This document shows, piece by piece, positions 18,466-28,686 of a stretch of 64,000 bases of DNA. The notes under the pieces were generated by a model that worked only from the letters and a program-made list of their open reading frames with translations, was not told the DNA's origin and did no database searches. Origin of the DNA: Pseudomonas cremoricolorata (GTDB taxonomy: Bacteria > Pseudomonadota > Gammaproteobacteria > Pseudomonadales > Pseudomonadaceae); NCBI RefSeq assembly GCF_000759535.1, contig NZ_CP009455.1, forward strand, positions 1,302,001 through 1,366,000, read 5' to 3'. Position 1 is the first letter of the stretch. Each line of letters starts with the position of its first letter. The translations under genes were made by a program, and so were the position numbers.

Positions 18466-18514
18466 GAAGTGGAACGCGCCAAGGACAGTGCAGCCCTTGG
18501 CGTGTTGCCACTTC
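18466..18514. terminator. Long imperfect hairpin downstream of purK
   Basis: GAAGTGG (18466-18472) pairs with CCACTTC (18508-18514), and CGCCAAGG pairs with CCTTGGCG inside, giving about 18 pairs with one mismatch and one bulge. It lies between the purK stop and the start of the YmgE-family gene on the same strand, so it is probably a terminator for purEK. No U-tract is evident. Confidence 0.5.
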
Positions 18515-18542
18515 AGAGGGGCGCAAGCCCGCCGAGGTTCCA

Positions 18543-19625
18543 TCAGCCGGCGATCAGTGCCTCTACCTCGGCGATCTTGGCGCGCAGGGAAGGCATATCG
18601 TGGCAGCGCAGGGTGGCATGGCCGACCTTGCGTCCGACCTTGAAGGCCTTGCCGTAGTGGTGCAGGTGGCAGTCGTCGATGGCCACGGTGCGCGCCACGT
18701 CCGGTACTTCACCGATGAAGTTGAGCATGGCGCTTTCACCGACCTTGGCGGTCGAGCCCAGCGGCAGGCCGGCCACGGCGCGCAGGTGGTTTTCGAACTG
18801 GCTGCACTCGGCGCCTTCGATGGTCCAGTGCCCGGAGTTGTGCACCCGCGGGGCGATCTCGTTGGCCTTCAGGCCGCCGTCGACTTCGAAGAACTCGAAG
18901 GCCATGACACCGACGTAATCGAGCTTGTCCAACACACGCCCGACGTAGTCTTCGGCCAGTGCCTGCAGCGGGTGCGCATCGCTCGCCACCGACAGGCGCA
19001 GGATGCCGCTGTCGTGGGTGTTGTGCACCAGCGGGTAGAAGCGCGTCTCGCCATCACGGCCACGCACGGCGATCAGCGACACTTCACCAGTGAACGGCAC
19101 GAAGCCTTCCAGCAGGCACGGCACGCTGCCCAGCTCGGCGAAGGTGTCGACCACATCAGCTGCAGTGCGCAGCACTTTCTGGCCTTTGCCGTCGTAACCC
19201 AAGGTGCGGGTCTTGAGCACGGCGGGCAGGCCGATGCTGGCGACTGCGGCGTCGAGATCGGCTTGCGAAAGAATGTCGGCGAACGCCGGGGTGGGAATGC
19301 CCAGGTCGCGGAACAGGCTCTTCTCGAACAGCCGGTCGCGGGCGATGCGCAAGGCGTCGGCGCTCGGGTAGACCGGCACGAATTGCGAGAGGAAGGCGAC
19401 CGTTTCGGCCGGAACGCTTTCGAACTCGAAGGTGACCAGGTCGACCTCGTCGGCCAATTGGCGCAGGTGGTCCTGATCGCCGTAGTCAGCCCGCAGGTGC
19501 TCGCCCAGCGGCGCCGCACAGGCGTCTGGGGCCGGGTCGAGGAAGGCGAAATTCATGCCCAGCGGGGTGCCCGCCAGGGCCAGCATGCGGCCCAGCTGGC
19601 CGCCACCGATTACACCGATCTTCAT
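18543..19625 (-). CDS. purK: N5-carboxyaminoimidazole ribonucleotide synthase
   Basis: A 360-residue ATP-grasp enzyme that carboxylates AIR with ATP and bicarbonate in de novo purine synthesis. N-terminal nucleotide fold KIGVIGGGQLGRMLA, ATP-grasp elements PAVLKTRTLGYDGKGQ and EGFVPFTGEVSLIAVRGRDG, and the catalytic segment ANEIAPRVHNSGHWTIEGAECSQFENH. It follows purE by 10 bp on the same strand; the product N5-CAIR is the substrate of PurE. Start with GAGG nine bases upstream. Confidence 0.96.
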   Translation of the reverse strand: MKIGVIGGGQLGRMLALAGTPLGMNFAFLDPAPDACAAPLGEHLRADYGDQDHLRQLADEVDLVTFEFESVPAETVAFLSQFVPVYPSADALRIARDRLFEKSLFRDLGIPTPAFADILSQADLDAAVASIGLPAVLKTRTLGYDGKGQKVLRTAADVVDTFAELGSVPCLLEGFVPFTGEVSLIAVRGRDGETRFYPLVHNTHDSGILRLSVASDAHPLQALAEDYVGRVLDKLDYVGVMAFEFFEVDGGLKANEIAPRVHNSGHWTIEGAECSQFENHLRAVAGLPLGSTAKVGESAMLNFIGEVPDVARTVAIDDCHLHHYGKAFKVGRKVGHATLRCHDMPSLRAKIAEVEALIAG

Positions 19626-19635
19626 GGATTCAACC

Positions 19636-20127
19636 TCAAGCCTGGCGCGGGTCTGGATTATCCAGCACGGTGTCGGTCTGCTCCGTGCGGAACTGCTTGA
19701 GCGCAGCATGGAACTGCGGGTGCTTGGCGCCCAGGATGCTCGCCGACAGCAGCGCCGCGTTGACCGCACCGGCACGGCCGATGGCCAGGGTCGCGACCGG
19801 CACGCCAGCAGGCATCTGCACGATCGACAGCAGCGAGTCGACGCCCGAGAGCATCGACGACTGCACCGGCACGCCCAGCACTGGCAGGTGGGTCTTGGCC
19901 GCGCACATGCCCGGCAGGTGGGCAGCGCCGCCGGCACCGGCGATGATCACTTCGATCCCGCGGCCCTCGGCTTCTTCTGCGTACTGGAACAGCAGATCCG
20001 GGGTACGGTGCGCCGACACCACCTTCACTTCGTAGGGAATGCCGAGCTTTTCCAGCATATCGGCGGTGTGGCTAAGGGTGGACCAATCGGACTTGGAGCC
20101 CATGATCACGCCAACCAGTGCACTCAT
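19636..20127 (-). CDS. purE: N5-carboxyaminoimidazole ribonucleotide mutase
   Basis: A 163-residue class I PurE that shifts the carboxyl group to give CAIR. Diagnostic motifs are [34 protein letters not shown] and GVPVQS at the active site. The length matches E. coli PurE. It heads the purE-purK operon. A perfect 11-bp inverted repeat lies 44 bp upstream, in the leader or promoter region. Confidence 0.96.
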   Translation of the reverse strand: MSALVGVIMGSKSDWSTLSHTADMLEKLGIPYEVKVVSAHRTPDLLFQYAEEAEGRGIEVIIAGAGGAAHLPGMCAAKTHLPVLGVPVQSSMLSGVDSLLSIVQMPAGVPVATLAIGRAGAVNAALLSASILGAKHPQFHAALKQFRTEQTDTVLDNPDPRQA

Positions 20128-20170
20128 CGTCGAGCCTCTTCTGCAAGCGCCTGCTGGCGCGCTAAAAGCA

Positions 20171-20202
20171 ACAAGCCACGCAGGTGGACCGGCGTGGCTT
20201 GT
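20171..20202 (-). terminator. Perfect 11-bp hairpin upstream of purE
   Basis: ACAAGCCACGC (20171-20181), 10-base loop, GCGTGGCTTGT (20192-20202). On the minus strand the stem is followed by TGCTTTTAGC. It could end the upstream LysR transcript or act as an attenuator in the purE leader; the sequence alone does not decide. Confidence 0.6.
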
Positions 20203-20334
20203 CATATGGATTCTGATCGACCGAGCCGGTCGAAGGCGCGGGATTATAGCCTACTGGCGAGCGAGCCGCCCACCCCTGCAAGCACACGGCGGATCAAAGG
20301 GCAAGCTGTCTTGCGGGACAACTTTTCCCACCCT

Positions 20335-21252
20335 TCAACCCCCGCTGCCAGCCTGGGCGCTGGCCGACTCCAGCTTGCGCCAGAGCAGACGCACATTGGC
20401 CTTGCGCACCAGCGCGCAGCGGTACAGACGGATCTCCAGCGGCACGTGCCACTGCGCTGCCCCGCAAATCGCCAGCTCGCCGCGCTCCAGCTCGCCGCGC
20501 ATCGACAGCCGCGGTACCCAGGCCACGCCCATGCCTTCGAGGGCCATGCTTTTCAGGCTGTCGGCCATGGCCGTTTCACACACCGTGGTGTAGCGCAGGC
20601 TACGCTGGCGCAGCAGCAGGCTCACCGAGCGGCCAAGGAAGGCCCCAGCGCTGTAGGCCAGCAGCGGCACGCTGGCTTCGCCCTCCAGATCGAACAGCGG
20701 CTTGCCGTCCTTGCCGACTGCGCAGATCGGCAACATCTCGGTGGTGCCCATGTGCAGCGAAGGGAAGATTTCGGCATCCATCTGCAATGCGGCATCCGGG
20801 TCATAGAAGGCCAGCATCAGGTCGCAACCACCTTCACGCAGCGCATGCACCGCCTCACCCACGTTGGTGGCCACCATGCGCGTGGCGATGTTCAGGCCAT
20901 CGTTGCGCAGTTGCGCCACCCAGTGCGGAAAGAACCCTGACGCCAGCGAGTGCGCTGCGGCCACCTGCACCACCTCGCCCTGCCCGCCTTCCAGATGATG
21001 CAAATGGCGAAGAACTTCGCCCAACTGGTCGACAACGGTGCGCGCGGTTACCAGAAACAGCTGGCCGGCCTCGGTCAGTTCGATAGGCGTGCGCGAGCGA
21101 TTCACCAGGGTCAATCCCAGCGCTGCCTCAAGGCTGCGAATGCGCCGGCTGAAGGCCGGCTGGGTAACGAAGCGGCGCTCGGCCGCCTGGGAGAAACTGC
21201 GGGTCGCCGCCAAGGCACTGAAGTCTTCCAGCCATTTGCTTTCCAGGTTCAC
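20335..21252 (-). CDS. LysR-family regulator, HypT-like
   Basis: A 305-residue regulator from the GTG giving VNLESKWLEDF; an upstream GTG would add 12 residues. The winged-helix N-terminus shows SFSQAAERRFVTQPAFSRRIRSLE; the substrate-binding domain begins VVQVAAAHSLASGFFP. The shape, especially TQPAFSRRIRSLE and the VAAAHSLA segment, resembles E. coli HypT (YjiE), a hypochlorite-responsive regulator. I infer family only; which Met or Cys residues sense oxidation cannot be told. It is divergent from aspA, with 181 bp between the starts, so it may control aspA. Confidence 0.8.
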   Translation of the reverse strand: MNLESKWLEDFSALAATRSFSQAAERRFVTQPAFSRRIRSLEAALGLTLVNRSRTPIELTEAGQLFLVTARTVVDQLGEVLRHLHHLEGGQGEVVQVAAAHSLASGFFPHWVAQLRNDGLNIATRMVATNVGEAVHALREGGCDLMLAFYDPDAALQMDAEIFPSLHMGTTEMLPICAVGKDGKPLFDLEGEASVPLLAYSAGAFLGRSVSLLLRQRSLRYTTVCETAMADSLKSMALEGMGVAWVPRLSMRGELERGELAICGAAQWHVPLEIRLYRCALVRKANVRLLWRKLESASAQAGSGG

Positions 21253-21433
21253 GAAGCGTGTCTCCCGGCGCGCACCAAAATGGAACACGCCTGATAGTCA
21301 GTTGGCGTCACATGAATCGGTATGCCGTTTGTGCATAGGTCAGTGTGCATCAGCATTGGCCGCATAATGCGCTGCGCCCTAGCATTGGCGCCATTCCGGC
21401 AGGTGCCGGGTCAAAACCGAGATGATACCTATC

Positions 21434-22858
<1,425 letters not shown>

Positions 22859-22915
22859 CCACGCGCAACACCCGTCTCACCAGGTCGAGGGACTAGACAC
22901 CTCTCAACCTCTTGA

Positions 22916-22948
22916 GGGCTCGCTGCTTCGGCAGCGGGCCCTTTTTTT
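22916..22948 (+). terminator. Rho-independent terminator of aspA
   Basis: GGGCTCGCTGC, loop TTCG, GCAGCGGGCCC followed by seven T. The stem of 11 pairs includes one G-T wobble; TTCG is a stabilising tetraloop. Confidence 0.95.
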
Positions 22949-22954
22949 ATGCGC

Positions 22955-24481
22955 TCATGACCGCCATGCCTTGCGCAAGCGCATCAAGGCCTGGGCGATG
23001 TCCGCTTCCTTGACCGCAGCGAAACCCAGAACCAGCCCAGCGTGGTTATCCACAGGTACGTCCTCATCCAGCCAATAGCGGCTTAGCGGGTTGATTTCAA
23101 CGCCCACCGCTGCGGCCTGCTCAATCAGCTGTGTTTCGCGCGCCAGGCTATCCACCGCCACTTTCACATGCAGCCCCGCCGCCACCTCCGGCATCGCCCC
23201 AAGCCCCGCCACCCCTGCCGGCCAGCCAGCCCTGAGCACGGTGCGCCGGCTCAGCGCGGCACGGCGCATGCGGCGGATATGCCGCTGAAAATGCCCCTGG
23301 GCGATGAACTGCGCCATCACACACTGGCTGCCAATGTCCGTCAGCCGCACGCCAAGCGCCTTGGACTGGCGGAAATGCTCGACCAACCGCTGCGGCAATA
23401 CCAGGTAGCCCATGCGCAGCGCTGGGAAGGCGACCTTGCTGAAGGTGCCGACATACAGCACGCGACCCTGCCGATCGAGGGCCGCCAGCGGCGCCAGGGG
23501 CGCGCCGCTGTAGCGGTATTCGCCATCGTAGTCGTCCTCCACGATCCAGCCCTCGTTGCGCTCGGCCCATTGCAGCAGTTGTAGCCGCCGAGCCAGGCTC
23601 ATGGTGACTCCCGTGGGGTACTGATGGGCGGGCGTCACGTAGACCATGCGGCAATCATCCAGACGCTGCAGTTGCTCCACTGCGATGCCCTCCTCATCCA
23701 CCGCTACACCTTGCAGGCGGCCACCGGCCAGGCTGAAGGCGTCGCGCGCAGAGCGGTACCCTGGGTTTTCCACAGCCACGGCATCGCCAGGCTGCATGAG
23801 CAACTGTGCACAAAGGCTGATGGCCTGCTGTGCACCACTGGTGATCACAATTTGTTCAGCCGTGCACGACAGCCCTCGCGAGCGGCGCAGGTAAGCGGCT
23901 ACCAGCTCCCGCAGCAGTGGCTCGCCTGTGGGATTGTCATAACCGAGCAAGGCAGGGTCGGGGTTGCGCCAGAAAGCCGCCTGCAGCTTGGCCCAGACGT
24001 CGAAGGGGAACAGATCGAAGGCCGGAATGCCCACCTGAAACGCGCTTGGCATGGCGCTTCGGGAAGGCGCAGAAGACGTATTTGTGGGTTGCTGGGAAGG
24101 CTCACCAAAGCAATAGGAGCTGTATGAATCACCAGCGCTTTTGGTCGGAAATGTGGATAAGTCTGTTGATAAACCCAGGGATAACCCTGTGGACAGTTGT
24201 GTGGATAGTTTTGGCAGCTGGCTGACGTACGTGCCATCCCCGACACGGCTCTCGATATAGCCTTCAGCGTACAGCTGGTCGTACGCGCGCATGACGCTGT
24301 TGCGGGAAATACCCAAGACAGCCGCCAGGTCACGTGAAGCAGGCAAGCGAGTACCGCTGCTCAAGCGCCCGTCCAGCACGCGCAGACGCAGTGCCTGGTA
24401 TAGCTGCCGGCTCAGCCCGCGCTGGCCATCCAAGACGATCCCGGCGGGATCGAAGGGTAGTTTTGAACGCTGCTCGGCCAT
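22955..24481 (-). CDS. MocR-type (GntR-aminotransferase fusion) regulator
   Basis: A 508-residue PLP-dependent regulator. Residues about 15-85 are a GntR winged helix (LRLRVLDGRLSSGTRLPASRDLA, NSVMRAYDQLYAEGYIESRVGDGTYV). Residues about 90-150 are a linker containing a run of four-residue repeats (KLST-QLST-GLSL-GLST-DLST). Residues about 150-508 are a fold-type I aminotransferase domain with YDNPTGEPLLREL, PAHQYPTG, EDDYDGEYRYSG and the PLP lysine in VGTFSKVAFPALRMGY. MocR proteins often control vitamin B6 or amine genes; the divergent gene is an acetyltransferase, a plausible target. The linker DNA is a 12-bp-periodic array like DnaA boxes. Confidence 0.88.
   Translation of the reverse strand: MAEQRSKLPFDPAGIVLDGQRGLSRQLYQALRLRVLDGRLSSGTRLPASRDLAAVLGISRNSVMRAYDQLYAEGYIESRVGDGTYVSQLPKLSTQLSTGLSLGLSTDLSTFPTKSAGDSYSSYCFGEPSQQPTNTSSAPSRSAMPSAFQVGIPAFDLFPFDVWAKLQAAFWRNPDPALLGYDNPTGEPLLRELVAAYLRRSRGLSCTAEQIVITSGAQQAISLCAQLLMQPGDAVAVENPGYRSARDAFSLAGGRLQGVAVDEEGIAVEQLQRLDDCRMVYVTPAHQYPTGVTMSLARRLQLLQWAERNEGWIVEDDYDGEYRYSGAPLAPLAALDRQGRVLYVGTFSKVAFPALRMGYLVLPQRLVEHFRQSKALGVRLTDIGSQCVMAQFIAQGHFQRHIRRMRRAALSRRTVLRAGWPAGVAGLGAMPEVAAGLHVKVAVDSLARETQLIEQAAAVGVEINPLSRYWLDEDVPVDNHAGLVLGFAAVKEADIAQALMRLRKAWRS
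24152..24208 (+). repeat. 12-bp tandem array of DnaA-box-like 9-mers inside the MocR gene
   Basis: On the plus strand TGTGGATAA (24152), TGTTGATAA (24164), CAGGGATAA (24176), TGTGGACAG (24188) and TGTGGATAG (24200) occur at exact 12-bp steps. The first is a perfect TTATCCACA complement; the second and last differ by one base, the fourth by two, the third by three. The repeat encodes the tetrapeptide repeat in the regulator's linker. Confidence 0.85.
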
Positions 24482-24641
24482 GAAATTGGACCCTGTGAAT
24501 AAGCGGCTAATGGCTCTTAACCAGAACCAATAGGCTGCCTACGATTGAGCGCACCCACAAGGGCCAAACCCGATCAGCCGAATGCGCCGGCAACACACCA
24601 CGCCGGCAGGTTCACGTTCACCTCGCATAAGGATTGCACCC

Positions 24642-25088
24642 ATGAGCACCGTAACCCTGCGCCCCGTCACCGCCGACGACCACGCCGCCTGGCTGTCGCT
24701 GTGGCAGCCCTACCTGACGTTCTATGAAACCGTTCTGCCCGAAGAAGTGACCGCCAGCACCTGGCAGCGCCTGCTCGATCCTCAGGAGCCCATGCACGCT
24801 GCCCTGGCCTGGGTCGATGGCCAGGCGGTGGGCATGGTCAACTGGGTATTCCACCGTACCTGCTGGAGCATTGGCGACGGCTGCTACCTGCAAGACCTGT
24901 TCGTCGACCCCAACCAGCGCGGCCTGGGCATTGGCCGCGCCCTGATCGAACACGTGTGCAGCGTCTCCAAGAACGCCGGCTGCAGCAAGGTGCACTGGCT
25001 GACCCAGCACACCAACGCCACCGCCATTCGTCTCTATGAACAAGTCGCCCAGCGCTCGGGCTTCATTCAGTTCCGCAGGATGCTGTAA
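24642..25088 (+). CDS. GNAT-family N-acetyltransferase
   Basis: A 148-residue acetyl-CoA-dependent acetyltransferase. N-terminal strand VTLRPVTADDHAAWLSLW, the acetyl-CoA-binding motif A as LQDLFVDPNQRGLGIGRALIEHV (Q/R-x-x-G-x-G/A), and motif B HTNATAIRLYEQVAQRSGF. Acceptor unknown. Start ATG with AAGGA nine bases upstream. Divergent from the MocR regulator, which may regulate it. Confidence 0.87.
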   Translation: MSTVTLRPVTADDHAAWLSLWQPYLTFYETVLPEEVTASTWQRLLDPQEPMHAALAWVDGQAVGMVNWVFHRTCWSIGDGCYLQDLFVDPNQRGLGIGRALIEHVCSVSKNAGCSKVHWLTQHTNATAIRLYEQVAQRSGFIQFRRML

Positions 25089-25103
25089 GGCAGGTTTCGC
25101 AGG

Positions 25104-25135
25104 GCAAAAAAAGGGGGAGCCTGGCGCTCCCCCTT
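25104..25135 (-). terminator. Terminator downstream of pycB
   Basis: AAGGGGGAGC (25111-25120), loop CTGGC, GCTCCCCCTT (25126-25135). On the minus strand the stem is followed by a run of T, so it ends the pyc operon; on the plus strand it may weakly end the acetyltransferase transcript. Confidence 0.88.
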
Positions 25136-25164
25136 CACGTTCCGGTCTACGCACGCAAGCCTGA

Positions 25165-26973
25165 TCAGCCCTCGATCTCGATCAGAATCTCGCCCGGTGT
25201 CACGCGATCGCCCTTGGCCACGTGAATGGCCGTGACCTTGCCGGCAATGGCGGCCTGCACTTCGGTCTCCATCTTCATCGCTTCGGTGATCAGCACGGCC
25301 TGGCCGGCCTTGACCGTATCGCCTTCCTTGACCAGCACGTCGACGATATTACCCGGCATGCTGGTGCTGACATGGCCTGGCTCGCTGGCCTGCTTGCGCT
25401 TGCTGCTGCCGCCGCCGACGAACTCGTTGAGCGGTTCGAACACCACTTCTTCGGGCATGCCGTCGATGGACAGGTAGAAGTGACGCTTGCCTTCGGCCTT
25501 AACGCCCACGCCAGTGATGTCCACGCGGTAGGTTTCGCCGTGTACGTCGATGACGAACTCGGTCGGCACGCCTTCGCCGCCAGGCGCCGCCACTGCGCCG
25601 GCTTCTGGAATCGGCAACAGCACTTCAGGGCTCAAGGTGCCGGCTTCGCGCTCTTCGAGGAACTTGCGCCCGATGTCCGGGAACATGGCGAAGGTCAGCA
25701 CGTCTTCTTCACTGTGCGCCAGCGCGCCGATGTCGCTGCGCAGCTTGCTCATCTCCGGCTTGAGCAGGTCGGCCGGGCGCACATCGATCACCTCTTCGCT
25801 GCCGATGGCCTGACGCCGCAAGCTCTCGTTGACCACGCCCGGGGCCTTGCCGTAGCCGCCTTGCAGGTACAGCTTCACCTCATTGGTGATGGTCTTGTAG
25901 CGCTCACCGGCGAGAACGTTGAAGAACGCCTGGGTGCCGACGATCTGCGAGGTTGGCGTCACCAGCGGCGGGAAGCCGAGGTCTTCACGCACACGCGGGA
26001 TTTCCGCCAGCACTTCGCTCATGCGGTTGAGCGCGCCCTGCTCCTTGAGCTGGTTGGCCAGGTTGGAAATCATCCCACCGGGCACCTGGTTGACCTGAAC
26101 GCGAGTGTCCACCGCGGTGAATTCGCTTTCATACTGGTGGTACTTCTTACGCACCGCGTAGAAGTACATGCCGATTTCCTGCAACAGTTCCAGGTCCAGG
26201 CCAGTATCGAACTCGCTGCCCTTGAGGGCTGCGACCATCGACTCGGTGCCGGGGTGGCTGGTGCCCCAGGCGAAGCTGGAGATCGCCGTATCGATATGGT
26301 CAGCGCCGTTTTCCACCGCCTTGAGCTGGCACATGGCGGCCAGACCTGCGGTGTCGTGGGAGTGGATGAACACCGGCAGCGACTGCTCGGCCTTCAACGC
26401 CTTGACCAACTCGCCGGTGGCGTACGGGGTCAGCAGGCCGGCCATGTCCTTGATCGCCACCGAGTCGCAACCCATGGCTTCCATCTGCTTGGCCTGTTTG
26501 ACGAAGGCGTCGATGGTGTGCACGGGACTGACGGTGTAGGCGATGGTGCCCTGGGCATGCTTGCCCGCGGCCTTGACCGCTTCGATGGCCACTCGCAGGT
26601 TACGCACATCGTTCATGGCGTCGAAGATACGGAACACGTCGATGCCATTGACCGCCGCCTTAGCGACGAAGGCCTTGACCACGTCATCGCTGTAGTGGCG
26701 GTAGCCCAGCAGGTTCTGGCCGCGCAGGAGCATTTGCAGACGGGTGTTGGGCAGTGCTGCGCGCAGCTTGCGCAGGCGCTCCCACGGGTCCTCCTTGAGG
26801 AAGCGCACACAGGCGTCGAACGTTGCGCCGCCCCACACTTCCAGCGACCAGTAGCCGACTTTGTCGAGCTTGTCGCAGATCGGCAGCATGTCTTCGGTGC
26901 GCATGCGGGTGGCCAGCAGCGACTGGTGGGCGTCACGCAGGATGGTATCGGTTACATGGATTTTCTTGGACAT
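25165..26973 (-). CDS. pycB: Pyruvate carboxylase subunit B (OadA-type carboxyltransferase/biotin carrier)
   Basis: A 602-residue protein. Domain order: HMGL-like carboxyltransferase (about 1-280; TDTILRDAHQSLLATRMRTEDML, GGATFDACVRFL, VFIHSHDTAGLAAMCQ), conserved PYC_OADA domain (about 290-480), linker, and biotinyl domain (about 530-602) with the biotinylated Lys in EAMKMETE. It transfers carboxyl from biotin to pyruvate to form oxaloacetate. Such genes are often labelled oxaloacetate decarboxylase alpha, but the pairing with a biotin carboxylase and with pycR supports anaplerotic pyruvate carboxylase. The start has GAGGAG seven bases upstream. Confidence 0.93.
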   Translation of the reverse strand: MSKKIHVTDTILRDAHQSLLATRMRTEDMLPICDKLDKVGYWSLEVWGGATFDACVRFLKEDPWERLRKLRAALPNTRLQMLLRGQNLLGYRHYSDDVVKAFVAKAAVNGIDVFRIFDAMNDVRNLRVAIEAVKAAGKHAQGTIAYTVSPVHTIDAFVKQAKQMEAMGCDSVAIKDMAGLLTPYATGELVKALKAEQSLPVFIHSHDTAGLAAMCQLKAVENGADHIDTAISSFAWGTSHPGTESMVAALKGSEFDTGLDLELLQEIGMYFYAVRKKYHQYESEFTAVDTRVQVNQVPGGMISNLANQLKEQGALNRMSEVLAEIPRVREDLGFPPLVTPTSQIVGTQAFFNVLAGERYKTITNEVKLYLQGGYGKAPGVVNESLRRQAIGSEEVIDVRPADLLKPEMSKLRSDIGALAHSEEDVLTFAMFPDIGRKFLEEREAGTLSPEVLLPIPEAGAVAAPGGEGVPTEFVIDVHGETYRVDITGVGVKAEGKRHFYLSIDGMPEEVVFEPLNEFVGGGSSKRKQASEPGHVSTSMPGNIVDVLVKEGDTVKAGQAVLITEAMKMETEVQAAIAGKVTAIHVAKGDRVTPGEILIEIEG

Positions 26974-26986
26974 TCTTATCTCCTCT

Positions 26987-27069
26987 AAGCGGCAAGCTTC
27001 GAGCGGCAAGCGACAAGCAAGAGCAGACACGCCTCTACTTGCAATTTGCCGCTTGCAGCTTGCCGCTGC
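26987..27069. repeat. CAAGC-rich inverted repeat in the pycA-pycB gap
   Basis: Left arm AAGCGGCAAGCTTCGAGCGG onward (26987-27019) contains GCGGCAAGC twice and GACAAGC; right arm (27038-27069) contains TTGCCGC, GCTTGCAGC and TTGCCGC. The arms can pair into a long imperfect hairpin. The right arm ends two bases before the pycA stop. Confidence 0.65.
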
Positions 27070-27071
27070 AT

Positions 27072-28487
27072 TCAGATGCCTGCGTGGGCAGCGATGGCGG
27101 CAGCGATGGCCAGGGCCAGTTCTTCAGGTTTGCGCTTGATCGAGTAGTTGGTCAGCTCGGGATGCGATTCGACGAAGCTGGTGTTGAACTCACCGCTACG
27201 GAATTCGGCATTGCGCAGGATCTCCTGGTAATACGCGGCGGTGGTCTTCACCCCTTGCACGCGCATGTCATCAAGGGCGCGTAGACCACGATCCATCGCC
27301 TCTTCCCAGGTCAGCGCCCAGACCACCAGTTTCAGGCACATCGAGTCGTAGAACGGCGGAATGGTGTAGCCGGTATAGATCGCGGTATCGGTGCGCACAC
27401 CCGGACCGCCAGGGGCGTAGTAGCGGGTGATCTTGCCGAAACTGGGCAGGAAGTTGTTCTTCGGGTCTTCGGCGTTGATACGAAACTGCAACGCATAGCC
27501 ACGGTGAATGATGTCTTCCTGTTTGACTGAAAGCGGCAGGCCCGAGGCAATCCGGATCTGCTCACGAACGATGTCGATACCGGTAATTTCTTCGGTGATG
27601 GTGTGTTCCACCTGCACCCGGGTGTTCATCTCCATGAAGTACACCTCGCCATCGGCGAGCAGGAACTCCACGGTACCGGCGTTCTCGTAGTTCACCGCCT
27701 TGGCCGCGCGCACTGCCAAATCGCCGATATAAGCGCGCTGTTCGGGCGTCAGCTGTGGGCTGGGGGCGATTTCGATGAGTTTCTGATTGCGTCGCTGGAT
27801 CGAGCAATCGCGTTCGAACAGGTGCACGACGCTGCCGAAACTATCACCGAGAATCTGCGCTTCGATGTGCTTGGGATTGACGATGCACTTTTCCAGGAAC
27901 ACTTCCGCCGAACCAAACGCCTTGGTCGCCTCGGAAATCACCCGCGGGAAGTTCTGCTCCAGCTCTTCGCGACTGTTGCAACGACGGATACCGCGTCCAC
28001 CGCCACCGGAGGTGGCCTTGAGCATGACCGGGTAGCCGATACGCTCACCTTCGCTGAGCGCTTCATGGATGTCGGCAACGTTGCCTTCCGTGCCGGGCGT
28101 CACCGGCACGCCTGCGGCGATCATTGCCCGGCGCGCTTCGGTCTTGTCGCCCATGCGGCGAATCACTTCAGCGGCCGGACCGATGAACTTGACTCCACGT
28201 TCGGCACAAATTTCTGCCAGTTCGGCGTTTTCCGAGAGGAAACCATAGCCCGGATGCAGGGCATCGCAGCCGGTTTCCACCGCCAGGTTGACCAGCTTGC
28301 GCGGGTTCAGGTAACCGGCCAGCGGCTCGGCACCGATGCTGTAGGCCTCGTCAGCGCGCTTGACGTGCAAAGCGTGACGGTCGGCGTCGGAATAGATCGC
28401 CACAGAGCGGATGCCCATCTCGGCGCAGGCGCGAACGATGCGAACCGCAATTTCACCCCGGTTGGCGATCAGGATTTTTTTTATCAC
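27072..28487 (-). CDS. pycA: Pyruvate carboxylase subunit A (biotin carboxylase)
   Basis: A 471-residue ATP-grasp biotin carboxylase that carboxylates the biotin on PycB. N-terminal fold IKKILIANRGEIAVRIVRACAEMG, HPGYGFLSENAELA, the Gly-rich ATP loop LKATSGGGGRGIRRC, ERDCSIQRRNQKLIEIAPSP, and the active site EMNTRVQVEHTITEE. GTG start, chosen by family length. It is first in a two-gene operon, 98 bp before pycB. It can be misnamed accC, but a fatty-acid AccC would normally sit beside accB. Confidence 0.93.
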   Translation of the reverse strand: MIKKILIANRGEIAVRIVRACAEMGIRSVAIYSDADRHALHVKRADEAYSIGAEPLAGYLNPRKLVNLAVETGCDALHPGYGFLSENAELAEICAERGVKFIGPAAEVIRRMGDKTEARRAMIAAGVPVTPGTEGNVADIHEALSEGERIGYPVMLKATSGGGGRGIRRCNSREELEQNFPRVISEATKAFGSAEVFLEKCIVNPKHIEAQILGDSFGSVVHLFERDCSIQRRNQKLIEIAPSPQLTPEQRAYIGDLAVRAAKAVNYENAGTVEFLLADGEVYFMEMNTRVQVEHTITEEITGIDIVREQIRIASGLPLSVKQEDIIHRGYALQFRINAEDPKNNFLPSFGKITRYYAPGGPGVRTDTAIYTGYTIPPFYDSMCLKLVVWALTWEEAMDRGLRALDDMRVQGVKTTAAYYQEILRNAEFRSGEFNTSFVESHPELTNYSIKRKPEELALAIAAAIAAHAGI

Positions 28488-28686
28488 TTGGAGTCTTCCC
28501 AAAGCCGTGGAACACGACGGGCCACGCATGGTGCGCGACCCGCGAACAGACCTGCGGTCAGTCGTGAATCCACCCTAGCGCTGTAGGACGATAAACAAAA
28601 ATCAATATTTATTAGGTCAAGTATTAGGCACTCCTTATACTTCGATGACAATGTATTGCCAAAGCGCCTGACAAGAGCCTAATAAA
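28488..28686. promoter_or_regulatory. Divergent regulatory region pycA / pycR
   Basis: A 199-bp gap whose half toward pycR is AT-rich (about 28590-28660). TAGGTCAAGTATTAGGCACTC includes a TTAGGTC...TTAGGCA near-repeat. A LysR-type T-N11-A operator is expected here, but I cannot single one out. Confidence 0.5.

Noticed and set aside
27072..28487. Fatty-acid biotin carboxylase accC
   Set aside because: No accB is next to it; it pairs with an OadA-type subunit and a divergent pycR, so pyruvate carboxylase is the better call.
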